Source of the DNA: CAYTZN01 sp964442495
GTDB lineage: Bacteria > Pseudomonadota > Gammaproteobacteria > Legionellales > Legionellaceae
Direction: 5' to 3'
Length of the DNA: 64,000 nucleotides
NCBI GenBank assembly: GCA_964442495.1
Contig: CAYTZN010000006.1
Span: 53,402-117,401, forward strand
Shown here: in pieces, positions 56,966-64,000 of the stretch
How positions within the stretch are numbered: the first letter of the stretch is position 1
How the letters are laid out: each line of letters starts with the position of its first letter
The notes under the pieces: model-generated
Told to the model about the DNA's origin: nothing
The model's input: the letters and a program-made list of their open reading frames with translations, nothing else
The model's database searches: none
Made by a program: the position numbers and the translations under genes

Positions 56966-57580
56966 TCAATTTATCCATTTTTTGTATCGAGACCTAGAGG
57001 CAAGTGATTTATGACAAGAAGCCAGTTGTGCTTGATATAAAGATGCTCTGGCACGAACTTTTTGCGCAACCCCAATTAACCAATTCTTTTTCAAATACGT
57101 CTTGTTTTGATAACCACTAACGCCTTCATGGTAAGCAAGGTATAACGCATAAGGATCATTTCGAGAAATACCGGCCCTAGTGTAGGCTTGATTAGCATAC
57201 CAACCAATAAAATCCACGCCTGCTGTAAAATCATTACGTGAGGCAAATAAACTGCCAGCAGAATTTCTGTATAAAGCCCATGTACCGTCTAATGCCTGAG
57301 TATAACCATAGGCTGTAGACGGACGTCGCCAAGGGATGACCCATAATAATTTTTGACGCCCGGGTTTAGCTCTTGCATCAAATTTTGACTCTTGATGAAT
57401 AATTGCCATTTGCACGGGCACGGGCACAAGCCATCGTTTTTGCACGTCTAAAGCATCCTTATACCAACCTGGGTATTGCCTAAAAACATTGCATATATTA
57501 TTAACATCTCTAGGTGGCTGACTAACGCACCCCACCAACAGCATGCCCAAAAGAAGAATGAATAATTTTTTTATATGCAT
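56966..57580 (-). CDS. Lytic transglycosylase-like lipoprotein (SLT family)
   Basis: The 204-aa product has a lipoprotein signal (LLLGMLLVGC, acylated Cys18). A compact lysozyme-like domain follows, with catalytic-type Glu in VQMAIIHQESKFDA, then YGYTQALDGTWALYRNSAG and YALYLAYHEGVSGYQ. It resembles the short SLT/EmtA-like enzymes that cut peptidoglycan glycan chains. It probably sits in the outer membrane facing the periplasm. It is unlinked to a secretion cluster here. Confidence 0.85.
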   Translation of the reverse strand: MHIKKLFILLLGMLLVGCVSQPPRDVNNICNVFRQYPGWYKDALDVQKRWLVPVPVQMAIIHQESKFDARAKPGRQKLLWVIPWRRPSTAYGYTQALDGTWALYRNSAGSLFASRNDFTAGVDFIGWYANQAYTRAGISRNDPYALYLAYHEGVSGYQNKTYLKKNWLIGVAQKVRARASLYQAQLASCHKSLASRSRYKKWIN

Positions 57581-57701
57581 GTTTGTAAAAATCCAGCTAA
57601 AAGTTGAAGTAAACTCTATCTATTAGTAACAAATATTAGCGACAAATAAAACGAGTAAGAACAAAATCTCTAGGAAATATGTTAAAAAAAATGCACCCTG
57701 A

Positions 57702-58382
57702 TTAACGATACAACGCCCGTGTCTTGATAGCCCGACCGTCTAACGCGTGATCAATAGCACATCGCATGATGCGTTTGGCGGCCTGTAGCACGGCTGAATT
57801 GTCTAACTTATCCTCTTCTAAAGCAATGATATGGGCTCCTAAAATACCGTTATCCGCTGAAATAAACCCTTCTCCGGGAAGAAAACGGTAATAACTATTT
57901 TTATCAATGGGGTCTAAAGAATAAACATCATGCGTTAATGAGAGATGATAACCACAAGCAGATAAAATTGAGCGTTCAAAACGACGTAAAATAACTTCCA
58001 AAGCGGAACGCCCCTCTGCCATTGAAATGGCGTGCAAGGCTTCTTGGTAAGCAAAATAAAGAGCGGGATGAGCATCTTGCAATTGCAACATGAGGTGAAG
58101 CAATTCATTAACATACAAGCCTGCAAAAAGACTTTGCCCAAGGAGGGATAAAGACGATGCTGACATTTCGAGATTACGCACGAAATATGCCTCACCGCGT
58201 TTATCCATCACTAACCATAATGGCAGAAACGCTTGAAGCAATGCTTGCTTTTTAGGGGTTCGTCCTCCCTTATAAAAGCAATTGACAAGCCCTAATTCTT
58301 CCGTAAAAAAAACAACACGCACACTAGTATCACCTGACCAGTATTTGTGAATCACCCATGCTTGAAGAGCGTCAGTGATCAT
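57702..58382 (-). CDS. recO: DNA repair protein RecO
   Basis: The 226-aa protein has the RecO layout: an N-terminal OB fold (ALQAWVIHKYWSGDTSVRVV and FYKGGRTPKK) and a helical C-terminal domain (FAGLYVNELLHLML, LRRFERSILSACGY). It helps RecA load on SSB-coated DNA in the RecFOR pathway. Zinc-binding Cys of some homologues are not present. Its start overlaps the end of era by 11 bases, the conserved era-recO pair. Confidence 0.93.
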   Translation of the reverse strand: MITDALQAWVIHKYWSGDTSVRVVFFTEELGLVNCFYKGGRTPKKQALLQAFLPLWLVMDKRGEAYFVRNLEMSASSLSLLGQSLFAGLYVNELLHLMLQLQDAHPALYFAYQEALHAISMAEGRSALEVILRRFERSILSACGYHLSLTHDVYSLDPIDKNSYYRFLPGEGFISADNGILGAHIIALEEDKLDNSAVLQAAKRIMRCAIDHALDGRAIKTRALYR

Positions 58383-59259
58383 AGCCTAATTGCTTTAACA
58401 ATCGCTCATCATCCGACCAGCCTGATTTAACTTTACAGTAGCACTGCAAAAAGACTTTTTTCCCAAGTAGTTTTTCCATGTCTAGCCGCGCACTGCTTGC
58501 CATTTCCTTAAGCTTGCTACCTTTATCGCCAATGATCATGCGTTTATGGCTTTCTTTATCCGCTAAAATCAATGCATGAATATGAATAAAGTGCCCTTCA
58601 TCCTTATAAGATTCAATATCAACTGTCGTGGTATAAGGAAGCTCTTGACCACACATACGAAAAATTTTTTCCCGTAATAATTCTGCACATAAAAAACGGG
58701 TGGTGCGGTCAGTAAATTGATCATCTCCAAACAAGTGCGGGCCTTCGGGTAAAAAGGCTTTTAAACGCTCTTGCAATACATCCACCTGCACCCCAGTTTT
58801 TGCAGATAAAGGAATAATAGCTTCAAACGAATGGCGTTGACTCATGGTTTCTAACCACGGCAGTAATTTTGTTTTATCAGCAATTTTGTCTATCTTGTTC
58901 ACCAACAGAAAACAAGGCACACTGACCTGCTTAATCAACTCAAGCACGTATTCGTCTTCATCTTCCCAGTGAGTACCATCCACCAAAAAAGCCACGGTAT
59001 CAACATCACGCAATACACTAATGGCTGTTTTATTCATCATCCGGTTCATTGTTTTTTTGGAACCTTGGTGAATCCCCGGTGTATCGACGTACACAAATTG
59101 GTGATCACCTTCAGTACGTATACCTAAAATACTATGCCGGGTAGTCTGGGGTTTACGAGAAGTGATGCTTAATTTTTGTTGTAAAATACAGTTAAGCAAT
59201 GTTGATTTGCCTACGTTTGGCCGCCCTACTAAAGCGATATAGCCACAATATGTTGTCAT
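58372..59259 (-). CDS. era: GTPase Era
   Basis: ATG at 59259 (MTTYCGYIALVGRPNVGKS) is preferred over the GTG-like extension to 59301. The 295-aa product has G1 GRPNVGKSTLLN, the switch-II motif VDTPGIH, the G4 motif LVNKIDKI, and a C-terminal KH domain (RMIIGDKGSKLKEMA). Era binds 16S rRNA and aids 30S assembly. Upstream rnc is not adjacent; a type IV pilin-like gene runs divergently. Confidence 0.96.
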   Translation of the reverse strand: MTTYCGYIALVGRPNVGKSTLLNCILQQKLSITSRKPQTTRHSILGIRTEGDHQFVYVDTPGIHQGSKKTMNRMMNKTAISVLRDVDTVAFLVDGTHWEDEDEYVLELIKQVSVPCFLLVNKIDKIADKTKLLPWLETMSQRHSFEAIIPLSAKTGVQVDVLQERLKAFLPEGPHLFGDDQFTDRTTRFLCAELLREKIFRMCGQELPYTTTVDIESYKDEGHFIHIHALILADKESHKRMIIGDKGSKLKEMASSARLDMEKLLGKKVFLQCYCKVKSGWSDDERLLKQLGYDH

Positions 59260-59401
59260 TGCCCATGAATCCTGTTTATTTTTAAAACATATTACCAGCA
59301 TCGCTTACTATTTTCCAGGCCAAGCTATTTTAATTGTGTGGCTATGTTTAATATGATAGAGACGTATAACGTATTGTTGTCGCTATTTAGGTTGCCACGC
59401 T

Positions 59402-59785
59402 GTGAGCAAAGGATTTTCACTGATTGAAATTTTAATAGCCCTGATAATTATCAGTATCCTAAGCTCCATAACACTCTCAGGCTATAGCTATTATATTGCT
59501 GATGCAAAACGTTCGGATGGGAAGTTAGCCCTGCTTGATCTTGCTAACCGGATGGAACACTATTATTTAAAGCACAACACGTATGAGATGGCTACTATTG
59601 GCAAAGGCACCGATAGCGACGTATTAAACGATACTTTATCTCCAGCTGGATGGTATCGATTATCCATAAACAAAGCTACGCCGGACCAATACACTCTAAA
59701 AGCTACGCCGATGAAAGCAAGAGGCGCTGGGGATACATCCCTTATTTTAGAAAGTGGGAGCAGTAGTGCGCATGAGATCCATTGA
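59402..59785 (+). CDS. Type IV pilin-like protein (PilE type)
   Basis: The 127-aa product starts at GTG (VSKGFSLIEILIALIIISIL), a short prepilin leader cut after Gly4, mature Phe-1 and Glu-5. The rest follows the PilE pattern: LALLDLANRMEHYYLKHNTY and a C-terminal GAGDTSLILESGSS. It is shorter than major pilins and lacks the usual C-terminal Cys pair, so it is probably a minor pilin of the type IV pilus. Confidence 0.85.
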   Translation: MSKGFSLIEILIALIIISILSSITLSGYSYYIADAKRSDGKLALLDLANRMEHYYLKHNTYEMATIGKGTDSDVLNDTLSPAGWYRLSINKATPDQYTLKATPMKARGAGDTSLILESGSSSAHEIH

Positions 59786-59856
59786 AAGGGTGGAGACCTT
59801 AATCATTTACATGTATAATTAAAGTCAATATTGTGCATTTTTCGAGAGAAAATACC

Positions 59857-61470
59857 ATGGCAAACAATAAGCAGCCCCCTACTCAACCGGTTCATTTACC
59901 GCTCGGAGACCTTGCAACATCAACGCTTATGCCGCCAAAAATACTAAAAAAACCAACTCTCTCTCTGCTTGAAAAATGGCTTTCAACCACAGAATTGTCA
60001 TTACGACAACCCAAAAATACACTATTAACAGAAGAAGAAACTCGAGGATTGGCTACCCAATTTATTAGCCGCTTTGGCTTGAAAACGCTCAAAGATGTTA
60101 TTGTCTATTTAAATTCGCCTCGTGGAAAAATTGTATATGCGTTGATAGGCAAACAGTTAGCAGAGCTGGTTGCTATAGATGAGCAAGTCATGAGTAACCA
60201 ATTTGAGCGTAGGTTATTAGAAAAGCGTGGTTTAGCATTTTTACTCATGGGCTTGCTCTACAAGCGTGAAGCAAAAGCTCGTCGAGTAAAAGAGGAAACG
60301 GTACAGATCAACGAAAAATACGCTAAAATGCCTGCCCAAAAACCGTTGGCAAATCAAGAAAGAAAGCTCCAACCCGCCTTCGATAAAATTTTATTGCCTC
60401 AAAAGAAAAGCGCCCTTCCTTATTCATTAGCTGCAGAAGAGCTTGAGCAGTTACTAAATGAAACATTGGTTAAATCACAGTCGCTAGAGAACGACATGGC
60501 GTGCCTTGAACACGATATACAACGCTCTAGCGTAAAATACATGCATTATATAAAAGCATTAACCCTTACCTATAAAGAATTAAACAAAGTTACTGACTTA
60601 ACCACAATATCTCTCCATACAATTGAACAAAAAATACAAAAAATCACTCTAAAAATGGATGAGGAGTCCAACAACGTTCAGAAGCTGCTTCTTAATGACC
60701 AGGACGAGAAAGCTCATGCTTTATTAGCCATTTGTAATGCCTATAATTTACAAATAGCGACATTAAAAGACATGATATCAGTGATTAATGGCGATAAAAT
60801 TTTATACACACCTCAAGGCAAAATCACCAACTCTTTTGCTGAAGCCCATTTTATTCTTCCTAAACAAAAAAAATTGGTATTTGAAAATGGAACATATTAT
60901 CTTTTGCAAGTTGACCAAGACATAACGCGCCTTTCTTCAGAAGAAAAAGAATCCGGCGAAAGGGCCTATCTTCGTCTTCGTCCTCAGCTCATGGGTGTCA
61001 AGCAATTGGTAGAACATAATCAACGCTTAGAACATAAAGTACACGATGAGACAAAGTCGTTATTACTAAAACGTAGTGAAATAATACGACATGAAATTGC
61101 TCTTTTAGCCCATCAATTAACAAAAATACAGGCGACTCAAACCAGCATATCCACGCCATCACGTCAAAAATGTTTGAACAATAGTTACCACCACATGCTT
61201 CTGTTAATTGGCCTAAACCCAACGAAGGACGCTGTTGACTGGCTTAAAAAAAGCCAATCTCATGCCAAAAACACGCCTAAGTTTCAAAAAGAATTAAATA
61301 ACTTAAAAGAAGGCGAAAAAATTCCACCTTCATTGATAAAATCTTTATTGAAAAGTAGAAACCCCGGTCGTTTATGGATGGACATGGACGTGCTTGAAAA
61401 AGGCCTAACCGATACAAAAACGGGGCCTTCGCCGTTTTCGATGAACCCTTTCAAAAAAACGCCGTTATAA
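59857..61470 (+). CDS. Uncharacterised coiled-coil protein, candidate effector
   Basis: I use ATG at 59857 (MANNKQPPTQPVHLPLGDLA), preceded by GAGAGAAAA; an earlier in-frame ATG adds eight residues. The product is about 537 aa and mostly helical. Residues about 185-290 and 360-430 are Lys/Glu/Leu-rich coiled coil. The N-terminus is Pro-rich and disordered. The C-terminal 20 residues (SPFSMNPFKKTPL) are disordered and basic. No signal peptide or catalytic motif is visible. TATAAT at 59814-59819 may be its -10 box. Coiled-coil proteins of this size are common among Dot/Icm substrates; the function here is unknown. Confidence 0.7.
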   Translation: MANNKQPPTQPVHLPLGDLATSTLMPPKILKKPTLSLLEKWLSTTELSLRQPKNTLLTEEETRGLATQFISRFGLKTLKDVIVYLNSPRGKIVYALIGKQLAELVAIDEQVMSNQFERRLLEKRGLAFLLMGLLYKREAKARRVKEETVQINEKYAKMPAQKPLANQERKLQPAFDKILLPQKKSALPYSLAAEELEQLLNETLVKSQSLENDMACLEHDIQRSSVKYMHYIKALTLTYKELNKVTDLTTISLHTIEQKIQKITLKMDEESNNVQKLLLNDQDEKAHALLAICNAYNLQIATLKDMISVINGDKILYTPQGKITNSFAEAHFILPKQKKLVFENGTYYLLQVDQDITRLSSEEKESGERAYLRLRPQLMGVKQLVEHNQRLEHKVHDETKSLLLKRSEIIRHEIALLAHQLTKIQATQTSISTPSRQKCLNNSYHHMLLLIGLNPTKDAVDWLKKSQSHAKNTPKFQKELNNLKEGEKIPPSLIKSLLKSRNPGRLWMDMDVLEKGLTDTKTGPSPFSMNPFKKTPL

Positions 61471-61549
61471 GCAAACACAGGCCCTCTTGCTAACCCTCAC
61501 CAAGTCTTCTAACATAGAACGATGTACTTGTAAGCGCGATGCGATGATG

Positions 61550-62104
61550 ATGGACACATTACCCCATAGCCAATCTATTATTATTACTCTTGATGTCGAT
61601 GCCTTTATTTTTGATAAGCTCCGCACAATAGTTGATGCGGGTTTTTCAATGGTTGAATTAAACGGCGCAGATCAAAGCATTCTCAATAGTGCACTTCATA
61701 GTTTTCCATTGCTTCGTATTGGAGCGGGCAACGTTACAAATATTCAACAACTGGAAGAATACCATCAAGCTGGCGCGCACTTTCTAACAAGCCCAGGCTT
61801 TCTACCTGCAATCGCTCAAACAGCTCTTATTTATTCAATCAATTACCTACCAGGCATTGCTACTTTTTCAGAGGCCATGCAAGCCATGGCTGTTGGTTGT
61901 CAGACTGTAAGACCCTATCCAGCCACACTCACGTTCTGTACGCTATTAAATAAATATTTACCACTTCTACGACTCTTTCCTGCGGAAATCAATAAAGAAG
62001 AAACAGCTCAATTTCTTCATTTGCCTGCCGTTGCAGCAGTAAGTATACTGAATCCCAACATAAAAGAATTACAAACATTAAACACCAGAGCCGCAATGAT
62101 TTAG
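61550..62104 (+). CDS. KDPG-aldolase-like protein lacking the Schiff-base lysine
   Basis: The 184-aa product (three consecutive ATGs at 61544, 61547 and 61550 are possible starts) follows the KDPG/KHG aldolase barrel: FSMVELNGADQ (Glu of the VLEVTLRT motif kept), LRIGAGNVTN, GAHFLTSPG and YLPGIATFSEA. The lysine motif FKFFPAE appears as VRPYPAT, and a second similar stretch reads LRLFPAE; both have Arg instead of Lys. The TGGI phosphate site is also not recognisable. It is therefore probably not an active aldolase, or it uses other residues. Confidence 0.7.
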   Translation: MDTLPHSQSIIITLDVDAFIFDKLRTIVDAGFSMVELNGADQSILNSALHSFPLLRIGAGNVTNIQQLEEYHQAGAHFLTSPGFLPAIAQTALIYSINYLPGIATFSEAMQAMAVGCQTVRPYPATLTFCTLLNKYLPLLRLFPAEINKEETAQFLHLPAVAAVSILNPNIKELQTLNTRAAMI

Positions 62105-62111
62105 CATACCT

Positions 62112-63824
62112 TTACAAAATCAAACAGGAAGAAACCTCTCGATTCACAAACAATTTTTTCTCAGAAGTTCTAGCAAAAATGCCTTGCCTTACTAAAGCCA
62201 CAGGAGGAGCATCATGAATAAACACATCTACCTCATCCCCCATGCAGAAATTATACTCAAACCCATCACTCTTGAATTCTTCACCAAATTTTTTAGTTAG
62301 CGCAAAGTTTAATGCCTTCAAAAGACCCTTTCGTTGATCTTGAGCAATTTTAAATTTATCTAATCTAGCAAGAAAACCTGTTCGCTCTTCAAGGGTGTCT
62401 TCGTCATCGCAATGCTCGGGCAAAAGCTGAATTAATGCCTCCAAGGCTTTCAAATTGCCGTTTTTAAAAGCATAGTGCAATGCCTGATAATTTTCAGATC
62501 GAACCATTTTTGATGCGTCACCCGGCGAATACCGACTTAAATACTCCATTACAATAAGATAATCATGATGTGCCGCAATCCTAAAAGCATGATAATTTTC
62601 AGCCGCAATCATCTCTCGGGCTTTACAGGGCAAAAGCTTCATCAGCAATTTCATCATGTCTAAATGACCACCTTTCACAGCCAGGCGAAACGCTGCATAG
62701 TCCTCTTCTGCACACATGCTCTCAACCTCACGAGGCAGTATCATTATTAACCTATTGATAATATCTAAGTAGCCGCCTTTAGCAGCCAAGATAAAAGCAC
62801 TGTATCTTGAAGCTCTGATCATTTCTGGAACCTCTTCCGGCAAAAGTGCCATCAGCCATTCCATTACCTCTCTATTTCCAAGTTCTACAGCGTTACAAAA
62901 AGCACGATACTCCTGCGCTCTAATCATCTCTGTCAATTCATCCGGCAAAAGCATCACGAGCCACTCCATGATCTCTATGCTTCCATTCGCCGCAGCAGCA
63001 CAAAAGACACTATACTCTTGTGATCTAATCATATCTGCTACTTCATCAGGCAAAAGATTCCTTAAGCATGTCAAGACCTCCAAATGGCCATTTTTAGCTG
63101 CCGCCCAAAAAGAAACATACTCTTCAGCCCTGATCATGTCGGTTACGTCATCAGGCAAAAACGCCATTAACCATTCCATAACTGCTAAATGGCCGTTTGC
63201 AGCCGCACTGCTAAACGCGCTATAGTTCTCTGTTACAGCCATCGCAACAGCTTCATCAGGTAGTTGCGTCATTAAGAAGTTCATAACGTTTAAGTGACCA
63301 TTTGCTGCAGCATTAATAAAAACCCTATAATTTTGAGCTCTAATCATCACGGCTACTTTAGCAACCGGTAAAATCGCCATTAAACGCTTCATTACAGCTA
63401 GATCACCTTTTTTAGCAGCCAAACTAAAAAGAGCGTAATCGTCTTTAACAATTTCTTTCCTAAAAAGACTAATATTTGTAAGGTAATTAATTAAACTTAA
63501 ACGCCCAAGAGCCACACTACAATAAAAAAATTCTTTGGCTGATAAAGCAAGTCGCTTGGTTATAAACAAAAACCTCCTATCAGTCATTTCAGGTTGACTA
63601 TAGGCAATAGCAAGCCAACGATTCATTTTTTCGTTCGTAAACAAATGATCACCGCATAAATTGCGCATTAAATCATTAAACGACATTTTCATGAGAGAGA
63701 GGGTCGTTTGAGAAATGCTCTCATTAAAAAATATCTCATGCTCCCATATTACTCGAGGAATAAGTTTTGCTTGAGGGTGATTTTGTCTCTTCGTCTCTGA
63801 ATTGAATTTCATAATTGAATCCAT
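62112..63824 (-). CDS. Ankyrin-like repeat protein, candidate effector
   Basis: The 570-aa protein has about nine repeats of roughly 41 residues, from about residue 130 to 475, with the pattern Y.AF..AA.NGHL.VM.WLM..LPD...MIRA, such as FSSAAANGHLAVMEWLMAFL. The repeat core is ankyrin-like, with an extra acidic loop. An N-terminal F-box-like segment (SLMKMSFNDLMRNLCGD) precedes it, and a helical non-repeat domain follows. No export signal is visible. Ankyrin effectors are frequent in Legionellales and Coxiella. Adjacent repeats are similar in DNA, suggesting recent expansion. Confidence 0.8.
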   Translation of the reverse strand: MDSIMKFNSETKRQNHPQAKLIPRVIWEHEIFFNESISQTTLSLMKMSFNDLMRNLCGDHLFTNEKMNRWLAIAYSQPEMTDRRFLFITKRLALSAKEFFYCSVALGRLSLINYLTNISLFRKEIVKDDYALFSLAAKKGDLAVMKRLMAILPVAKVAVMIRAQNYRVFINAAANGHLNVMNFLMTQLPDEAVAMAVTENYSAFSSAAANGHLAVMEWLMAFLPDDVTDMIRAEEYVSFWAAAKNGHLEVLTCLRNLLPDEVADMIRSQEYSVFCAAAANGSIEIMEWLVMLLPDELTEMIRAQEYRAFCNAVELGNREVMEWLMALLPEEVPEMIRASRYSAFILAAKGGYLDIINRLIMILPREVESMCAEEDYAAFRLAVKGGHLDMMKLLMKLLPCKAREMIAAENYHAFRIAAHHDYLIVMEYLSRYSPGDASKMVRSENYQALHYAFKNGNLKALEALIQLLPEHCDDEDTLEERTGFLARLDKFKIAQDQRKGLLKALNFALTKKFGEEFKSDGFEYNFCMGDEVDVFIHDAPPVALVRQGIFARTSEKKLFVNREVSSCLIL

Positions 63825-63895
63825 TGATAGCGCAAATAATGAACATTACCTCATTAGAACACTTTATTTTCAATAAGTTTTTATTTTAAACATAG

Positions 63896-64000
63896 TTATG
63901 GCGAATTTACGACTGACGGCTCTAATCGGCTATATGTCGACGATTCATCTTGCCGCCCACCAAAGAATGTCATAGAGCCTGCAAAAAATGAGCGTTCTAA
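63896..64000 (-). CDS. 3' end of a further gene, C-terminus with the FFG motif
   Basis: The frame runs off the right edge. Thirty-four residues are visible: LERSFFAGSMTFFGGRQ, then DESSTYSRLEPSVVNSP and TAA. The segment TFFG lies 20 residues from the C-terminus, as in the Sel1 proteins and the GH13-like protein. The gene body and family are outside the window. Confidence 0.6.
   Translation of the reverse strand, partial: LERSFFAGSMTFFGGRQDESSTYSRLEPSVVNSP

Overview
The window is a chromosomal segment of an AT-rich gammaproteobacterium, most probably a Legionella or close relative in the Legionellales. The evidence is the gene order gyrA-serC-aroA-cmk-rpsA-lapA-lapB-pyrF, a GyrA with Thr at the Ser83 position, and housekeeping operons interleaved with large repeat-rich proteins of the kind secreted by intracellular Legionellales: Sel1, leucine-rich, ankyrin-like, coiled-coil and a glycoside-hydrolase-like protein. 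No rRNA, tRNA, CRISPR array or intact insertion sequence was seen. The assignment to this order is inference. The Dot/Icm secretion genes are not in the window.

Layout. 1-2.1 kb: end of gatA, then gatB. 2.1-9.1 kb: an accessory block with an unknown 563-aa protein behind a perfect consensus promoter, a caspase-like candidate peptidase, an internally deleted IS3-type element, a small unknown gene and a 972-aa GH13-like protein with a duplicated C-terminal domain. 9.2-22.3 kb: L,D-transpeptidase, a c-type cytochrome, then a long mostly minus-strand housekeeping run (recJ, relA, rlmD, rluB, scpB, scpA, trpS, yciO, rnm). 22.5-23.6 kb: a secreted Cys-pentad peptide gene followed by a His/Cys-rich conserved protein. 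23.9-29.1 kb: ybeY, corC, an orphan CpxR-like regulator, a membrane protein and a nucleoside-salvage operon (cdd, purine nucleoside phosphorylase, deoC). 29.2-32.0 kb: a GLUG-repeat secreted protein, a leucine-rich-repeat protein and an IS5-type transposase fragment. 32.0-44.7 kb: ubiA-ubiC, a pseudopilin, a family 4 uracil-DNA glycosylase, pyrF, lapB, lapA, rpsA, cmk, aroA, serC and gyrA. 44.8-51.2 kb: two paralogous Sel1-repeat giants, the second with an in-frame stop near its 5' end. 51.4-59.8 kb: gltA, glpK/glpD, thioredoxin, adk, a transglycosylase lipoprotein, recO, era and a type IV pilin-like gene. 59.8-64 kb: a coiled-coil protein, a KDPG-aldolase-like protein without its lysine, an ankyrin-like protein and the 3' end of another gene.

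Most notable observations. (i) Four otherwise unrelated large or accessory proteins end with the same short motif, [S/T/C]FFG, 20-27 residues from the C-terminus; this could be a shared export or targeting signal. (ii) A secreted peptide has Cys every fifth residue, like MNIO-modified copper-binding peptides, and lies next to a His/Cys-rich partner. (iii) A protein carries the His and Cys motifs of clan CD (caspase-like) peptidases. (iv) A family of intergenic hairpin repeats recurs between genes. (v) A CAA-to-TAA type interruption lies in one Sel1 paralogue.
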